Assembly (NCBI GenBank): GCA_951640165.1
Contig: OX621250.1
Coordinates: 5,766,001-5,830,000 of the forward strand
Length of the DNA: 64,000 bases
Direction of reading: 5' to 3'
From: Pseudoips prasinana
Taxonomy: Eukaryota; Arthropoda; Insecta; Lepidoptera; Nolidae
A program made the translations under genes and the position numbers. Under the pieces are notes generated by a model, which worked only from the letters and a program-made list of their open reading frames with translations, made no database searches and was not told where the DNA came from. Positions 45,788 through 56,230 of the stretch are shown piece by piece. How positions within the stretch are numbered: position 1 is the first letter of the stretch; every line of letters starts with the position of its first letter.

Positions 45788-48738
45788 TGGCTGTACACCC
45801 GTTGATGACTCCCCAATTCACTTGCAGGCTAAAACCCAGATCTTTAAAGATCGGGTTTTACAATGCAGACGGATTAGCGAGACAACGCGATGAAGTCGCA
45901 GAATTCCTCTGCGACCATCAAATTGATCTCTTCCTCGTTCAAGAGACATTCCTCAAACCGAGCAAACGGAGAAGTCCTACAGTTGCCAACTATCGTATAG
46001 TTCGCAACGATAGGACTCACTCCGCCAAAGGGGGCACGCTGATTTACTTTAAGAAATCACTGCATTGCGTACCTTTGGACCCTCCCGTGCTGAAGAACAT
46101 TGAGGTCTCTGTCTGTCGAATAGGCATGACAGGCCATCAGCCAATCACGATAGTCTCGGCCTACCTCCCCCCAGACAAGGAGATACTACTTAGCGATCTC
46201 CAAGCACTGTATGACTTAGATGGCTCTGTCATAGTGGCAGGCGATCTAAACTCCAAGCATGAGCAATGGAGCTGCCGTACGAGCAACTCGAACGGCCGCG
46301 CACTTGCTAATCACTTGGCAAACATACCGTTCGACCCTATAGTCCCTCTCGAACCGACCCACTTCCCCAGAATTGACAGTCACCGACCCGACATACTCGA
46401 CATAGCACTCCTTAAGAATACAAACCTACGTTTGGCTTCTGTAGAAGTGCTACACGAGTTAGACTCCGACCATAGACCGGTCATCCTTAGTCTTGCCTCC
46501 CGCACAAGCCACTCTGGCGCGGATAGCAACCTCCCACCCAGATATGTTACCGACTGGCAGAAACTTGAGGGTAAACTCAAGTCAGCCACGTCGGAGCACT
46601 TAGATTCGATCCCATCCCTCATAGAGACCCCCGAGCAAACGCATGCAGCCATCGGCTCTTTCACGACTCACATCCAAATCCAAATGAACGAATGTTCCCG
46701 GGAGGTCCCAGCGGCTGACGCGTTCAGACGGTGGAAGCTCCCGGAGGATTTGCGTGAGTTAGTGACTGAGAAGAACGCGGCCATCAGAGCCTTCGACTCC
46801 TATAACACCTTGGAAAACCGCACTCGAATGCGTGAACTACAGCGTACTGTACGTGAACGCATGACCGAGAGGCGGGATTCCGGGTGGGATAGGACGTTAG
46901 CCGAGATTCAACCCTCGCGGAAGGCCTTTTGGAATCTCTGCAAGCGACTCAAGACAGACACCGACTGGACCATCCCCCCGCTGACGCGTCCGAATCAACG
47001 CCCCGCGTTCGATGACGACGAAAAAGCCGAATGCATGGCCGACAATCTAGAGACCCAATGTTCTCCCAGCACCCTACCAGTAGACCCGGAGCACCTCAAC
47101 GAGGTCGACTCTGAGGTAGAACGTAGGCTCGCCATACCACTCCCTCCGACCCCAACTGCCCCCTCCCGGGAGGATGCAGACGTCGACGACGACGATCCCC
47201 TGAGGCCAGTGACCATCGAAGAGGTTAAAACTCTGATCAGGGACCTCCGCCCTCGCAAAGCCCCCGGGTATGACGGAATCACCAATCGCGTTTTCAAGCA
47301 ACTCCCGTTGCTCTTACTTAGCCTGATGGTCGCGATTTTCAACGCGGCCTTTTCCAACAACATCTTTCCACACCAGTGGAAACAGGCAAACGTGATTGGC
47401 ATCCCGAAACCCGGAAAACCCAAATCCGATCCGGCGAATTACCGCCCCATTAGCCTCCTCTGCGCCATGGGGAAACTCTACGAGCGCATCATTCACGCCC
47501 GTTTGTCGTCTTACATCCGCGCAAACGATATCCTCCCTGACGAGCAGTTTGGCTTTCGAGCCAGACACTCCAGCGTTCACCAGGTGCATCGCATTGTCGA
47601 ACACATCCTAGTGAAAGCTGCCCGTCAAAGAGCCCACACAGGAGCACTCTTCTTCGACGTGGCCAAAGCGTTCGATAAGGTCTGGCACAACGGCTTATTA
47701 TATAAGCTGTTCGAACTCAAAGTGCCCGACCGTCTCGTGCACATCTTACGAGACTTCCTTACGGACCGAACGTTTAGCTACCGCGTCGAGGGAAATTACT
47801 CCTCCCTCAGACCGATACGCGCAGGAGTTCCCCAAGGCTCAGTCCTTGCCCCGCTCCTGTTCTCGCTGTACACCAGCGACATCCCCAGACCCAATAAGGC
47901 TCATCTAGCCCTCTTCGCTGATGACACAGCTCTCTACTACTCCAGTAGGAGCACGTCAGTCATCCACCGAGAACTCCAATCCTCAGCCGACGCCCTCGGC
48001 GAATGGTTCAGGAAATGGAGGATCGAAGTCAATCCCACCAAGAGCGCAGCCGTGCTCTTCTCTAGGATAGACCCCGCCCCCACCGCCGATCCCGTCCGAA
48101 TGTTTGGTGAACCGATCCCCTGGGAGAAGAAAACCAAATATTTGGGAGTGATCCTCGATCGGAAGTTAAACTTCAAGGACCATCTGAGATACGCTCGTAA
48201 CCGTGCCTCATTTGCCCTTTATCGATTACACAGCCTCCTGAATGCACGCAGTAAAATGTCCCTTGAAAACAAGGTGAGAATTTACAAGACGTGCATTCGA
48301 CCCATGATGACCTATGCGAGCCCGGTCTTCGCGCACGCTAAGGATCGATTCATCCACCTCCTCCAGGTAGTCCAGAACAAGTTTATGCGACGAGCCGCGG
48401 GCGCACCGTGGTTCGTCCGTAACAAAAGTCTCCATGCTGATCTCCAATTGCCTACCATCAGGCAATGGATGAAGCAAGCGTCCAAAAGGTACTTTGACTC
48501 TGCCACTCACCATCCAAGTAAATTGGTGGTACAGGCGGTCAAATACACTCCTTCCCGACTCTCACGTAAACACCGTCGTCCGAAGAACGTCATAGACGAA
48601 TCGGACGACGAGATCACCGTTTACTTAAACCAATTCAAATCGATTAGAGACTCTCGCAACACTGCACAACCGATATTTCGTACTCGCCGGATGCGAGTAC
48701 GACCGCGAACGCGTCGCGACCACCAGCGTCCTCCATGA
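45787..48738 (+). CDS. Jockey ORF2, APE endonuclease and reverse transcriptase
   Basis: 983 codons without a break. The endonuclease spans about residues 20-235 (IGFYNADGL, VQETFL, GDLNSKHEQW, the catalytic SDH at 227-229). The reverse transcriptase spans about 480-770 (RKAPGYDGI, NYRPISLL, FDVAKAFDKV, GVPQGSVLAP, FADD at 710). A C-terminal domain follows. It nicks target DNA and copies the RNA there. The ATG lies in the TAATG overlap with ORF1, the arrangement shown in the Bombyx LINE SART1 to work by stop-restart coupling. Confidence 0.94.
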   Translation: MAVHPLMTPQFTCRLKPRSLKIGFYNADGLARQRDEVAEFLCDHQIDLFLVQETFLKPSKRRSPTVANYRIVRNDRTHSAKGGTLIYFKKSLHCVPLDPPVLKNIEVSVCRIGMTGHQPITIVSAYLPPDKEILLSDLQALYDLDGSVIVAGDLNSKHEQWSCRTSNSNGRALANHLANIPFDPIVPLEPTHFPRIDSHRPDILDIALLKNTNLRLASVEVLHELDSDHRPVILSLASRTSHSGADSNLPPRYVTDWQKLEGKLKSATSEHLDSIPSLIETPEQTHAAIGSFTTHIQIQMNECSREVPAADAFRRWKLPEDLRELVTEKNAAIRAFDSYNTLENRTRMRELQRTVRERMTERRDSGWDRTLAEIQPSRKAFWNLCKRLKTDTDWTIPPLTRPNQRPAFDDDEKAECMADNLETQCSPSTLPVDPEHLNEVDSEVERRLAIPLPPTPTAPSREDADVDDDDPLRPVTIEEVKTLIRDLRPRKAPGYDGITNRVFKQLPLLLLSLMVAIFNAAFSNNIFPHQWKQANVIGIPKPGKPKSDPANYRPISLLCAMGKLYERIIHARLSSYIRANDILPDEQFGFRARHSSVHQVHRIVEHILVKAARQRAHTGALFFDVAKAFDKVWHNGLLYKLFELKVPDRLVHILRDFLTDRTFSYRVEGNYSSLRPIRAGVPQGSVLAPLLFSLYTSDIPRPNKAHLALFADDTALYYSSRSTSVIHRELQSSADALGEWFRKWRIEVNPTKSAAVLFSRIDPAPTADPVRMFGEPIPWEKKTKYLGVILDRKLNFKDHLRYARNRASFALYRLHSLLNARSKMSLENKVRIYKTCIRPMMTYASPVFAHAKDRFIHLLQVVQNKFMRRAAGAPWFVRNKSLHADLQLPTIRQWMKQASKRYFDSATHHPSKLVVQAVKYTPSRLSRKHRRPKNVIDESDDEITVYLNQFKSIRDSRNTAQPIFRTRRMRVRPRTRRDHQRPP

Positions 48739-49055
48739 CCCTTAGTTTGCATATCGTACCGATAAAAAGCCCCCCTCAACGCGGAAGGGGGGCCGCGTCA
48801 TGTCATTAACGTAGAGCGAAAGTTGCACTAAACTCCCTAAAAACCATGATCTCTCGCCCTCTCCCCGTCAGTATCCGCCCAGAGCCGAGGTTCGAGCCCC
48901 ACAGGGGGCGCCCTCCGGCGCGGGTACTTAGTTTGTAGTTTTATATTTGCTAGGCCGGTTAGAGCCCACGCTCACCCCTACTGTCCGGTGAAGCAGTAAA
49001 AGCCGAGAGGCTAACTGCACGCGTCACGTTAAAAAAAAAAAAAAAAAAAAAAAAA
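48739..49055 (+). other. Jockey 3' UTR and poly-A
   Basis: It contains a box-B-like GAGGTTCGAGCCCC and 'gcgggtacttagtttgtagt', and ends in about 26 A. The same block is found alone at 42105-42325 and 12680-12905. Confidence 0.8.
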
Positions 49056-49514
49056 ACGGATCGACACACTTCTTAGTCGGCCGTCGAACCGAACGGAGCT
49101 CCGTGTTTGTGTTGCCACCTAAAAGCTGAGTATACTTTAATATATTATTACTGTTAAATTATTAATATTGGTAATTACTGTGAAATTATTAAAATTAGCA
49201 TTAATTAATTATATTGAACTATTCTTGTTTTAATATTTTATTTTTCAGCCGATGTATTATATACGAATTGATTAATTAAATTATACTATCCAATGAAATA
49301 TGATTTCTTTTAAATATTTCCCCATAAACATTAACTAATATAAGAGATCGTTATTGGAGATACATTGTTATTAAATAACATTGTATACATTTAAAATATT
49401 AATCCATACATAATATTCTAACAGATAGGTATATATATAATGAATTAATATTAAATATACATATATCTACATATAGATGGAAAATATTATGTAGTTATAT
49501 GAATTAAGCTATTA
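49056..49514 (+). repeat. Gypsy 5' LTR, second part
   Basis: Starts with the target duplicate ACGGATCGACACA (49056-49068) right after the Jockey poly-A, then matches 54398-54843 base for base by eye. Confidence 0.92.
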
Positions 49515-49533
49515 TCAGAAGTTGGATTCGAAC
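49515..49533 (+). promoter_or_regulatory. Gypsy primer-binding site, tRNA-Leu-like
   Basis: TCAGAAGTTGGATTCGAAC immediately follows the LTR. It closely resembles the complement of an insect tRNA-Leu T-arm and acceptor, without the usual TGG for the CCA end. Confidence 0.6.
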
Positions 49534-49543
49534 AAAAAGACTA

Positions 49544-51562
49544 ATGTGTTATATGTTTCCAGATATTTGTGAGCGTGGTTTCATAATGGATCCTACGGTT
49601 CTTGAAAGCCTACTGAAGACAATTCAAGCTGCATTAACGGATAAGCGTCGAGGCGACGATGTCATCCTGCCGCCTTTTGATCCAGAGAAAAACGAAAATG
49701 GAGCTGATAGCTGGTGTCGCTCCATCAGCTCTATTGCTGAGGACATGGGATGGAGTGATATAACAACGGTTGCTAAGGCAGGTAAGGCCTTAAAAGGTTC
49801 TGCTTTATTGTGGTACGAGACTTGGGATCCTGAGGAGGGTAGGACATGGAATGTTTTTAAAACGACTTTGACTGACTTATACCCGGAAAAACGTAACCTT
49901 TCTGAAAAACTATCTAAAGCAGTATTATTGACCTCCGACACCACAGACTCGTACTGTGAATACGCCAGGGAAAAACTAAGATTATTTAAGCAAACTAAAA
50001 TAGCGTTTACCGAATTACAATTAGTAGAACTTATCTGTGGGGGCATATATGATATGACGGTTAAAATGGCAGCACACAACAGTCGTGTTAAAACCACCGC
50101 CGAATTAATCTCGTTATTTACAACATATGCCAAAGTCCCTAAAAAGCGACCATTAGATCACAAAACTGAATCCTTATCCACTGCTAGTAGTCATAAACGA
50201 TCTAGAATAGAAGATAAACGTTGTTTTCTGTGTAATAAACTGGGGCACACTCGTGCTCAGTGTTTTCATAACCCAAATCGTGAAACCCATCAGCCCAAAG
50301 CTTCTACTTCATCGTCAACTCATCATCCCGTTCAATGTACATACTGTAAAAAGGTGGGTCATGCTGAAAATGTATGTTTCTTTAAGAAACGAGCTAATAA
50401 TTCTATAAATAATACAACGGATGGTAAAAATGATGTAAACTGTTTTGCTAAAGTTCATAACCTCAAATTAACAAAAATCGACATTAAAGATGTGACTTTG
50501 GACGCTCTTATTGACACTGGTGCTACATGTAGTATCATTAAAGACTCTATAGCCAAACGACTAGACTGTAATCTGGATCGCCATTACACCACACTTAGCG
50601 GAATTGGGAATGGTATCTTACACATTTTTGGTAAAATCACTGTACCTGTAAAATTTAATGAAATCTGTATCGAAATAGAGTTTAACGTAGCTAGAGATAG
50701 TGAATTCCATTATGATTGCTTGATAGGTTGTGATATTGTGCAATACTCAGATATTTCTGTTATTGTGGATTCCATGGGTTGTAGGGTGACTCGTAGAGTA
50801 ACTCCATTATTGACTGACGTTGTTAATTATACAGAGACTAGTACTGATGAGTTAGGACTACTGAATAATTTGATTAGTCATTTAGATACTGGCCTTCAGA
50901 CAAAAATAAAAACAGTATTTGATAAATTTCCATCTGTATTACCCTCTGAACACAACATTGGGACTGTGAAAACTGGTACATTACATCTACGTCTAAAACG
51001 AGACGAAGTTGTAAATTATAGACCTTATAGACTAGCACCTGTTGAGAGAGAAAAAGTCAATGAAATTTGTAAAGATCTTTTAAATAAAAATATAATCCGA
51101 GAAAGTGATTCCCCCTATGCTAGCCCTGTTTTACTTGTGAAAAAAAAAGACGGAACTGACCGAATGTGCGTCGATTTTAGAGCCCTTAATAAAATTATAG
51201 AAAAGGAAAGATATCCTCTCCCTCTGATTGAGGACCAACTTGATAGATTGGGTAACTCTAAATATTACATTTCAATAGATATGAAAAGTGGATTTCACGA
51301 AATTCCCGTGTTTGAAGACTCTATTAAATATACTGCTTTCGTTACTCCAGATAATCATTACGAGTTTATAAAAATGCCATTTGGTATTTGTAATGGTCCA
51401 TCTGTTTTTCAAAAAGCCATCAGCAAAGCTGTCCAGCACTTAAAATTTCTATTAGTGTATATTGATGATCTGTTGATTCCTTTTAAGACTGAATCGGAAG
51501 GTTTACAATACTTAGAACTAACTTTAGATGCTCTTAGTGTAGCTGGATTTACTATAAATTAA
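49544..51562 (+). CDS. Gypsy gag-protease-reverse transcriptase frame
   Basis: 672 codons with gag and pol in one frame. A gag core near residues 40-190 precedes two zinc knuckles (CFLCNKLGHTRAQC and CTYCKKVGHAENVC). The protease is DTGA at residue 324. The reverse transcriptase has SPVLLVKKKDGTDRMCVDFR, SIDMKSGFHEI and YIDD at 639. The frame stops at 51562 just before a run of nine A, where the family would continue; pol resumes one frame over. The start could also be the Met at 49586 (MDPTVLESLL). Confidence 0.9.
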   Translation: MCYMFPDICERGFIMDPTVLESLLKTIQAALTDKRRGDDVILPPFDPEKNENGADSWCRSISSIAEDMGWSDITTVAKAGKALKGSALLWYETWDPEEGRTWNVFKTTLTDLYPEKRNLSEKLSKAVLLTSDTTDSYCEYAREKLRLFKQTKIAFTELQLVELICGGIYDMTVKMAAHNSRVKTTAELISLFTTYAKVPKKRPLDHKTESLSTASSHKRSRIEDKRCFLCNKLGHTRAQCFHNPNRETHQPKASTSSSTHHPVQCTYCKKVGHAENVCFFKKRANNSINNTTDGKNDVNCFAKVHNLKLTKIDIKDVTLDALIDTGATCSIIKDSIAKRLDCNLDRHYTTLSGIGNGILHIFGKITVPVKFNEICIEIEFNVARDSEFHYDCLIGCDIVQYSDISVIVDSMGCRVTRRVTPLLTDVVNYTETSTDELGLLNNLISHLDTGLQTKIKTVFDKFPSVLPSEHNIGTVKTGTLHLRLKRDEVVNYRPYRLAPVEREKVNEICKDLLNKNIIRESDSPYASPVLLVKKKDGTDRMCVDFRALNKIIEKERYPLPLIEDQLDRLGNSKYYISIDMKSGFHEIPVFEDSIKYTAFVTPDNHYEFIKMPFGICNGPSVFQKAISKAVQHLKFLLVYIDDLLIPFKTESEGLQYLELTLDALSVAGFTIN

Positions 51563-51569
51563 AAAAAAA

Positions 51570-53528
51570 TGCAAAATATTTGTAAAGGAAATAGATTATT
51601 TGGGTCGAAATGTCTCTGAAGAAGGAATAAAACCAAGTCAAAGTAAAGTTATTGCTTTAACCAACTCTCCTACTCCTACATCTATCAGGGAGGTACGACA
51701 ATTTATGGGATTGGCCAGTTATTTTCGTAGGTTTATACCAGAATTCGCCACAAAGACTGCTAGTATCACCAAATTAACAAAGAAAGACCAAAAATGGGAA
51801 TGGGGCGAGGTACAAAAGAAAGCCAAAGAATACGTAATAAGACACTTAATATCAAAACCTCTTTTAACTGTATTTGATCCAAAATTACAGACTGAATTAC
51901 ATACAGACGCTAGTTCCATAGGGTACGGAGCTATATTACTGCAAAAACTAAATAATCAAAATAGAGTGGTAGCATATTTTAGCAAACGTACTACCCCTCC
52001 TGAATCCAAATATTGTTCATACGATTTAGAAACATTAGCCATTTATAATGCCCTTAGACATTTTAGAGTGTATTTATTGGGTATAAATTTTACTATAGTG
52101 ACAGACTGCAATTCTATCAAATCTACTATGACAAAAAAGGACTTGTCCCCTCGTGTAGCTAGATGGTGGACCTTTATGCAAGACTTTCAGTTCCAAATCT
52201 CGTATAAAAAGGGAACATTTGTGCAACATGTTGATTACTTAAGTCTCAACCCAGTAACTGTAAAACCTTCAGTTAATATTATTGAAAACTTAAATTCTGA
52301 TCCACCATCATGGTTAAAAGTTGCTCAACAAAATGATCATGAAACTCAAGACTTATTAAACAAAGTTAGGATCGGTGACATTGATGTTAACCAGTATGTT
52401 ATTATTAACGACTTATTACATTACAAAACTGACTTTGACGATATACCAAAATTATTTGTTCCAAAGGGGTACAGGTTGAGTATGCTGCGACTCTATCATG
52501 ACGAGAATTGTCACGTAGGTTATGATAAAACACTTAATAAACTCAAAGAACATTTTTGGTTTCCTAGCATTGCAGCTTTTACAAAAAAATATATATCTCA
52601 TTGTTTGATTTGCACATCTCGGAAAGGTCATTCAGGACCTAAACAAGGTTTACTCCACCCTTTAGTGAAAACTATTCCCTTTCATACATTGCATCTCGAT
52701 TGTACCGGACCATTTCGGCAGTCCGAGGAAGGATATAAGCACATTTTGTTAGTTGTCGATGGTTTTACAAAGTTTTGTATTCTAAAACCACTTAAGAATT
52801 TAGGAGGGCAGGAATTAGTATTTGTTTTACGCGAGACAATTACGTTATTTGGCACCCCTTCCCTGATAATTACAGACAGAGGAACAAACTTTTCTTCAAA
52901 CAATGTACAGTCACTATTTAGAGAATTGCAAATTCGTCATCATATGATATCTACCGGTACTCCTCGCAGTAATGGTCAAGTTGAACGTTATGTAGCGACA
53001 GTTATAAACATGCTAACTACAACAATTAAAGAGACTGCAGAATGGCCAAACTCTCTTTGGAATGTACAGCAATCCCTTAATACTACCATTCAAAAAACTA
53101 CGGGATTTTCGCCAGTTAGACTGTTGATAGGTAGAGAAGGAAACATACCTCCCATACAAGCTCGCTTAGATGACGTGACAAGTGTATCCAGTCAACCCCA
53201 TATTAATGTAAATGCTGACCGTGACTTAGCCCGACAAAGGCTTGATGAAAGCGCTACTAAATTTAAAGATCGATTTGACAATACTAGACGAAATAATAAA
53301 ACATATTCTGCTGGAGATACTGTTTACGTTAGCCAAGATCATAGACGTCATGACAAACTTGCCCCTAAATTTAAAGGTCCTTATGAAATAATAGAGGTGC
53401 TAGAAAATGATAGATTTAGACTACAGGGTCAAAATAATATTAGGGCTATTACAGTAGCTAAAGAGAAATTACGAGCTTGGCCAGGCGAATGGCTAGAACA
53501 AAACATTACTTTTGAAGAATCTTTGTAA
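51570..53528 (+). pseudogene. Gypsy RNase H-integrase in shifted frame
   Basis: The frame continues from the A-run as a connection domain (LGRNVSEEGIKPSQSKV, FMGLASYFRRFIPEF). Then come RNase H (LHTDASSIGYGAILLQ, NALRHFRVYLLG) and an integrase with an HHCC start (HDENCHVGYDK, CLICTSRK) and a DDE core (HLDCTGPF, ITDRGTNF, GTPRSNGQVERY), ending with a GPYEIIEVL chromatin-side domain. No stop inside. Only the A-run shift separates it from the upstream frame, so the element died recently or uses frameshifting. Confidence 0.88.
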
Positions 53529-54046
53529 ATTTGATCCGTGATAGATTAATATTATAAGATATTTTGATTGTTATTTCTGCTTGAAAAACGAAAGATAGTA
53601 ATTCAATAGAGATGTATTTATATTGTATACAGATATTTATGTTGATTGTGATAACTCTTTATTATATATTTTGTTTTACGTAAGACATAGACATATTTAA
53701 TGGTTTTACCGCTGGTCGGCTTTTAACCAGATATTAACCTGAATATCATACTGCGGCGGGTGATAGGGTTGATTATGTCATGGTTAGAAGTCACAAAAAA
53801 AAAGAGAATGAAAAAAAAAAAAAAAAAAGAGAAATGTACCGCTGGTCGATCTTTGCCCTGATACTTCACTGAAATTCACACTGCAGCGGGTGATAGGTGC
53901 TTGTATGCCAAGGCCAAAGATCAAAACTGCTGGTTAACTAAAGGTTAATGCAGCAGGTGCTAAACAAAAAGGAGAATATTATATAAAAAGACATACAGAC
54001 TAATATAAAAGGTACTTCGAGAGCGAAGTACTGGTCAGTCTGGCCG
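53529..54046 (+). other. Gypsy 3' non-coding region with direct repeat
   Basis: Two related blocks 'ccgctggtcg...gcgggtgatagg' lie at 53709-53773 and 53840-53904, separated by an A/G-rich run (53795-53835). A palindrome GTACTTCGAGAGCGAAGTAC lies 27 bp before the 3' LTR. Confidence 0.65.
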
Positions 54047-54843
54047 TGATAGATTATTCAGAATATTTTGCCTAAATACTAAAACAATTATAAAAAAATA
54101 GTACGTTTAAATATGTTTATGTCTCATTTATTGAAGAAATTATGTCGCTAACAAACTGTGTTACAAATCTAATTCGATTTTATATCAGTGTTATTTATAA
54201 AGTAGATTTAAGGTTAAATTAAAATAAAAATAAGATTAATTTTAGAGCTATTTACATGTTTAAATAAATATAAATTATGATTTAACAACATTATTAGCAA
54301 AAAGTAGCAGTACGATTATAACCTCTTTTAAAAAACGTGGCCGCCAGACTTGTTTGTTCACTAGTATAAAAGGGCCCCGGTCAGACGGATCGACACACTT
54401 CTTAGTCGGCCGTCGAACCGAACGGAGCTCCGTGTTTGTGTTGCCACCTAAAAGCTGAGTATACTTTAATATATTATTACTGTTAAATTATTAATATTGG
54501 TAATTACTGTGAAATTATTAAAATTAGCATTAATTAATTATATTGAACTATTCTTGTTTTAATATTTTATTTTTCAGCCGATGTATTATATACGAATTGA
54601 TTAATTAAATTATACTATCCAATGAAATATGATTTCTTTTAAATATTTCCCCATAAACATTAACTAATATAAGAGATCGTTATTGGAGATACATTGTTAT
54701 TAAATAACATTGTATACATTTAAAATATTAATCCATACATAATATTCTAACAGATAGGTATATATATAATGAATTAATATTAAATATACATATATCTACA
54801 TATAGATGGAAAATATTATGTAGTTATATGAATTAAGCTATTA
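54047..54843 (+). repeat. Gypsy 3' LTR, intact
   Basis: 797 bp with TATAAAAG at about 54365 and an uninterrupted middle, which shows where the Jockey entered the other LTR. Confidence 0.93.
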
Positions 54844-54950
54844 CGCGCATCGTAAAAATTCACTCTCATACCACCTAGAACTAACTTCATGCTGTTAAAT
54901 TTTTTGGTGTCGGTGTGCGCGCGCATCGTAAAAATTCACTCTCATCATTT
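54844..54950. repeat. Tandem palindromic repeat, right part
   Basis: 'cgcgcatcgtaaaaattcac', 'accacctagaactaacttca', then a second 'gcgcgcgcatcgtaaaaatt'. Same unit as 42640-42835, slightly diverged. Confidence 0.85.
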
Positions 54951-55365
54951 TTCTCCATCGCGCCATAAGAAGTATAACTTCAAAAAGTCCAATAAATTTT
55001 TCACGCTACTGACCCACCAACTGATTCCGTATCTTACGGTAACTTCCAACTTATTCATAATCTTTTAAACAAAACTATTCATGCCATCCCATGCGGAACG
55101 TGCCCACATAGATGCCAGTAGGTACATCATATTAATATTTAATCTTTCTTCTACTGTCCATAAAAACCGTAATACGTTCGTAATATGAAATGTCATCGTC
55201 AAACGGTCACGTGATCACGTATTGTTGTTGAAACTTGCCATTCTTCCATGTATAATTATATTAATTATGCTCTGTGTTGCCAAATCGCCTGCTGTACCAG
55301 ATGATGGGACATGATTTTTTACCCTTACACCCATCGTTATATCTCTAATTTTTGAAATTATTACC
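54951..55365. other. Intergenic, nothing recognised
   Basis: AT-rich; no gene or element I can name. Confidence 0.4.
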
Positions 55366-55552
55366 ACCAACCACAAAACGGAAGACGCAGCGTGGGCAGG
55401 CCCCCTACAAGATGGACCGATGATCTTATGCAGGTCGCTGGAAACTGCTGGATGCAAATAGTGCAAGACCGGCAATTGTGGAGATATTTGGGGGAGGCCT
55501 TTGGCGAGCAGTGGACGTCTTTCGGCTGATATGATGATGATGATGATGTCAA
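55366..55552 (+). mobile_element. RTE-type LINE 3' end
   Basis: 'ggcaggccccctacaagatg', 'gacaactgtggag'-like 'ggcaattgtggagatatttg' and the tail 'ctgatatgatgatgatgatg'. A run of 'gtcaaa' repeats starting another common retroposon end follows. Confidence 0.75.
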
Positions 55553-56065
55553 AGTCAAAGTCAAAAATAATTTATTCCGTAAAAATTTTACACACAAAAC
55601 GATTACCACCAAGGTAAATTGAAAAAAAAACCGTTAAGTTCTGAATTTTGAAATCCAATGATAATGTTCGATCATAGTTATTTTTGACATCGTTTGATAT
55701 CGTACAATAAAACGTTATATAATTTTATTTTATAATGTTTTGTAAGATCAATATAAACTACCACTGGTTTGGTTTCTTGGATAAATTGGGCTCCAGTATT
55801 TATTTTGTACCATGTTGTATAATTACAGTTCGCGTAAAGCTCTTAACCACATTTAGTTGGCAAAATACTTGCAAATAATTAATTTATATTTCAATGAAAT
55901 TACGTGGGATATTACATATGGTTGTATGTATGTTGTTTTAAGGAACAGTTTTGTAGAATTTCGTTTCACATATTTTGTTCTCATAGTAGGTATCATTTCA
56001 TAAAATAATCAATACACCATAATACTTACTTTAAATAAAGTCAATTCAATGATTTCTGGTACTTA

Positions 56066-56230
56066 CATGTTTTTTTTCTTTCTCATTAAATCCATTGCGG
56101 GAACCAAGACCAAGTCCCAACGAATCAATTAAAATAATTGATTCGTCGGGACGTGGCTGGGCCTTCTGGACCAGTGTCTTTTCATTGTGTGCCACTACTA
56201 TTGACCCTGGCTCATACTCTCTGGCTCTAT
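56066..56230 (+). repeat. Repeat E, copy upstream of SCPx
   Basis: 'ttaaatccattgcgggaacc' and 'ttcattgtgtgccactacta' as in 13650-13760; it contains the hairpin at 56114-56152. Confidence 0.55.
56114..56152. repeat. Hairpin, 18-bp arms, 3-bp loop
   Basis: GTCCCAACGAATCAATTA, loop AAA, then its reverse complement with one mismatch. Confidence 0.9.

Larger units (their letters stand above)
43187..49055 (+). mobile_element. Full-length Jockey-type LINE inserted in the gypsy 5' LTR
   Basis: It is flanked by ACGGATCGACACA (43174-43186 and 49056-49068, the first A shared with the tail). It has a 762-bp 5' UTR, two intact open frames, a 3' UTR (48739-49030) and a poly-A of about 26. Base composition is markedly more GC-rich than the gypsy around it. 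Truncated relatives of its 3' UTR lie at 42105 and 12680. No disabling change is seen, so it may be active. Confidence 0.93.
42836..54843 (+). mobile_element. Ty3/gypsy LTR retrotransposon carrying a nested Jockey LINE
   Basis: LTRs of 797 bp begin TGATAGATTATTCAG and end TTAAGCTATTA. The 5' LTR is split (42836-43186 plus 49069-49514); the 3' LTR is 54047-54843. With the Jockey insert removed the LTRs align without any indel and look identical. A 4-bp CGCG flanks the element. Its own length is about 6.1 kb. A primer site lies directly after the 5' LTR; no clear purine tract precedes the 3' LTR. Confidence 0.93.
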
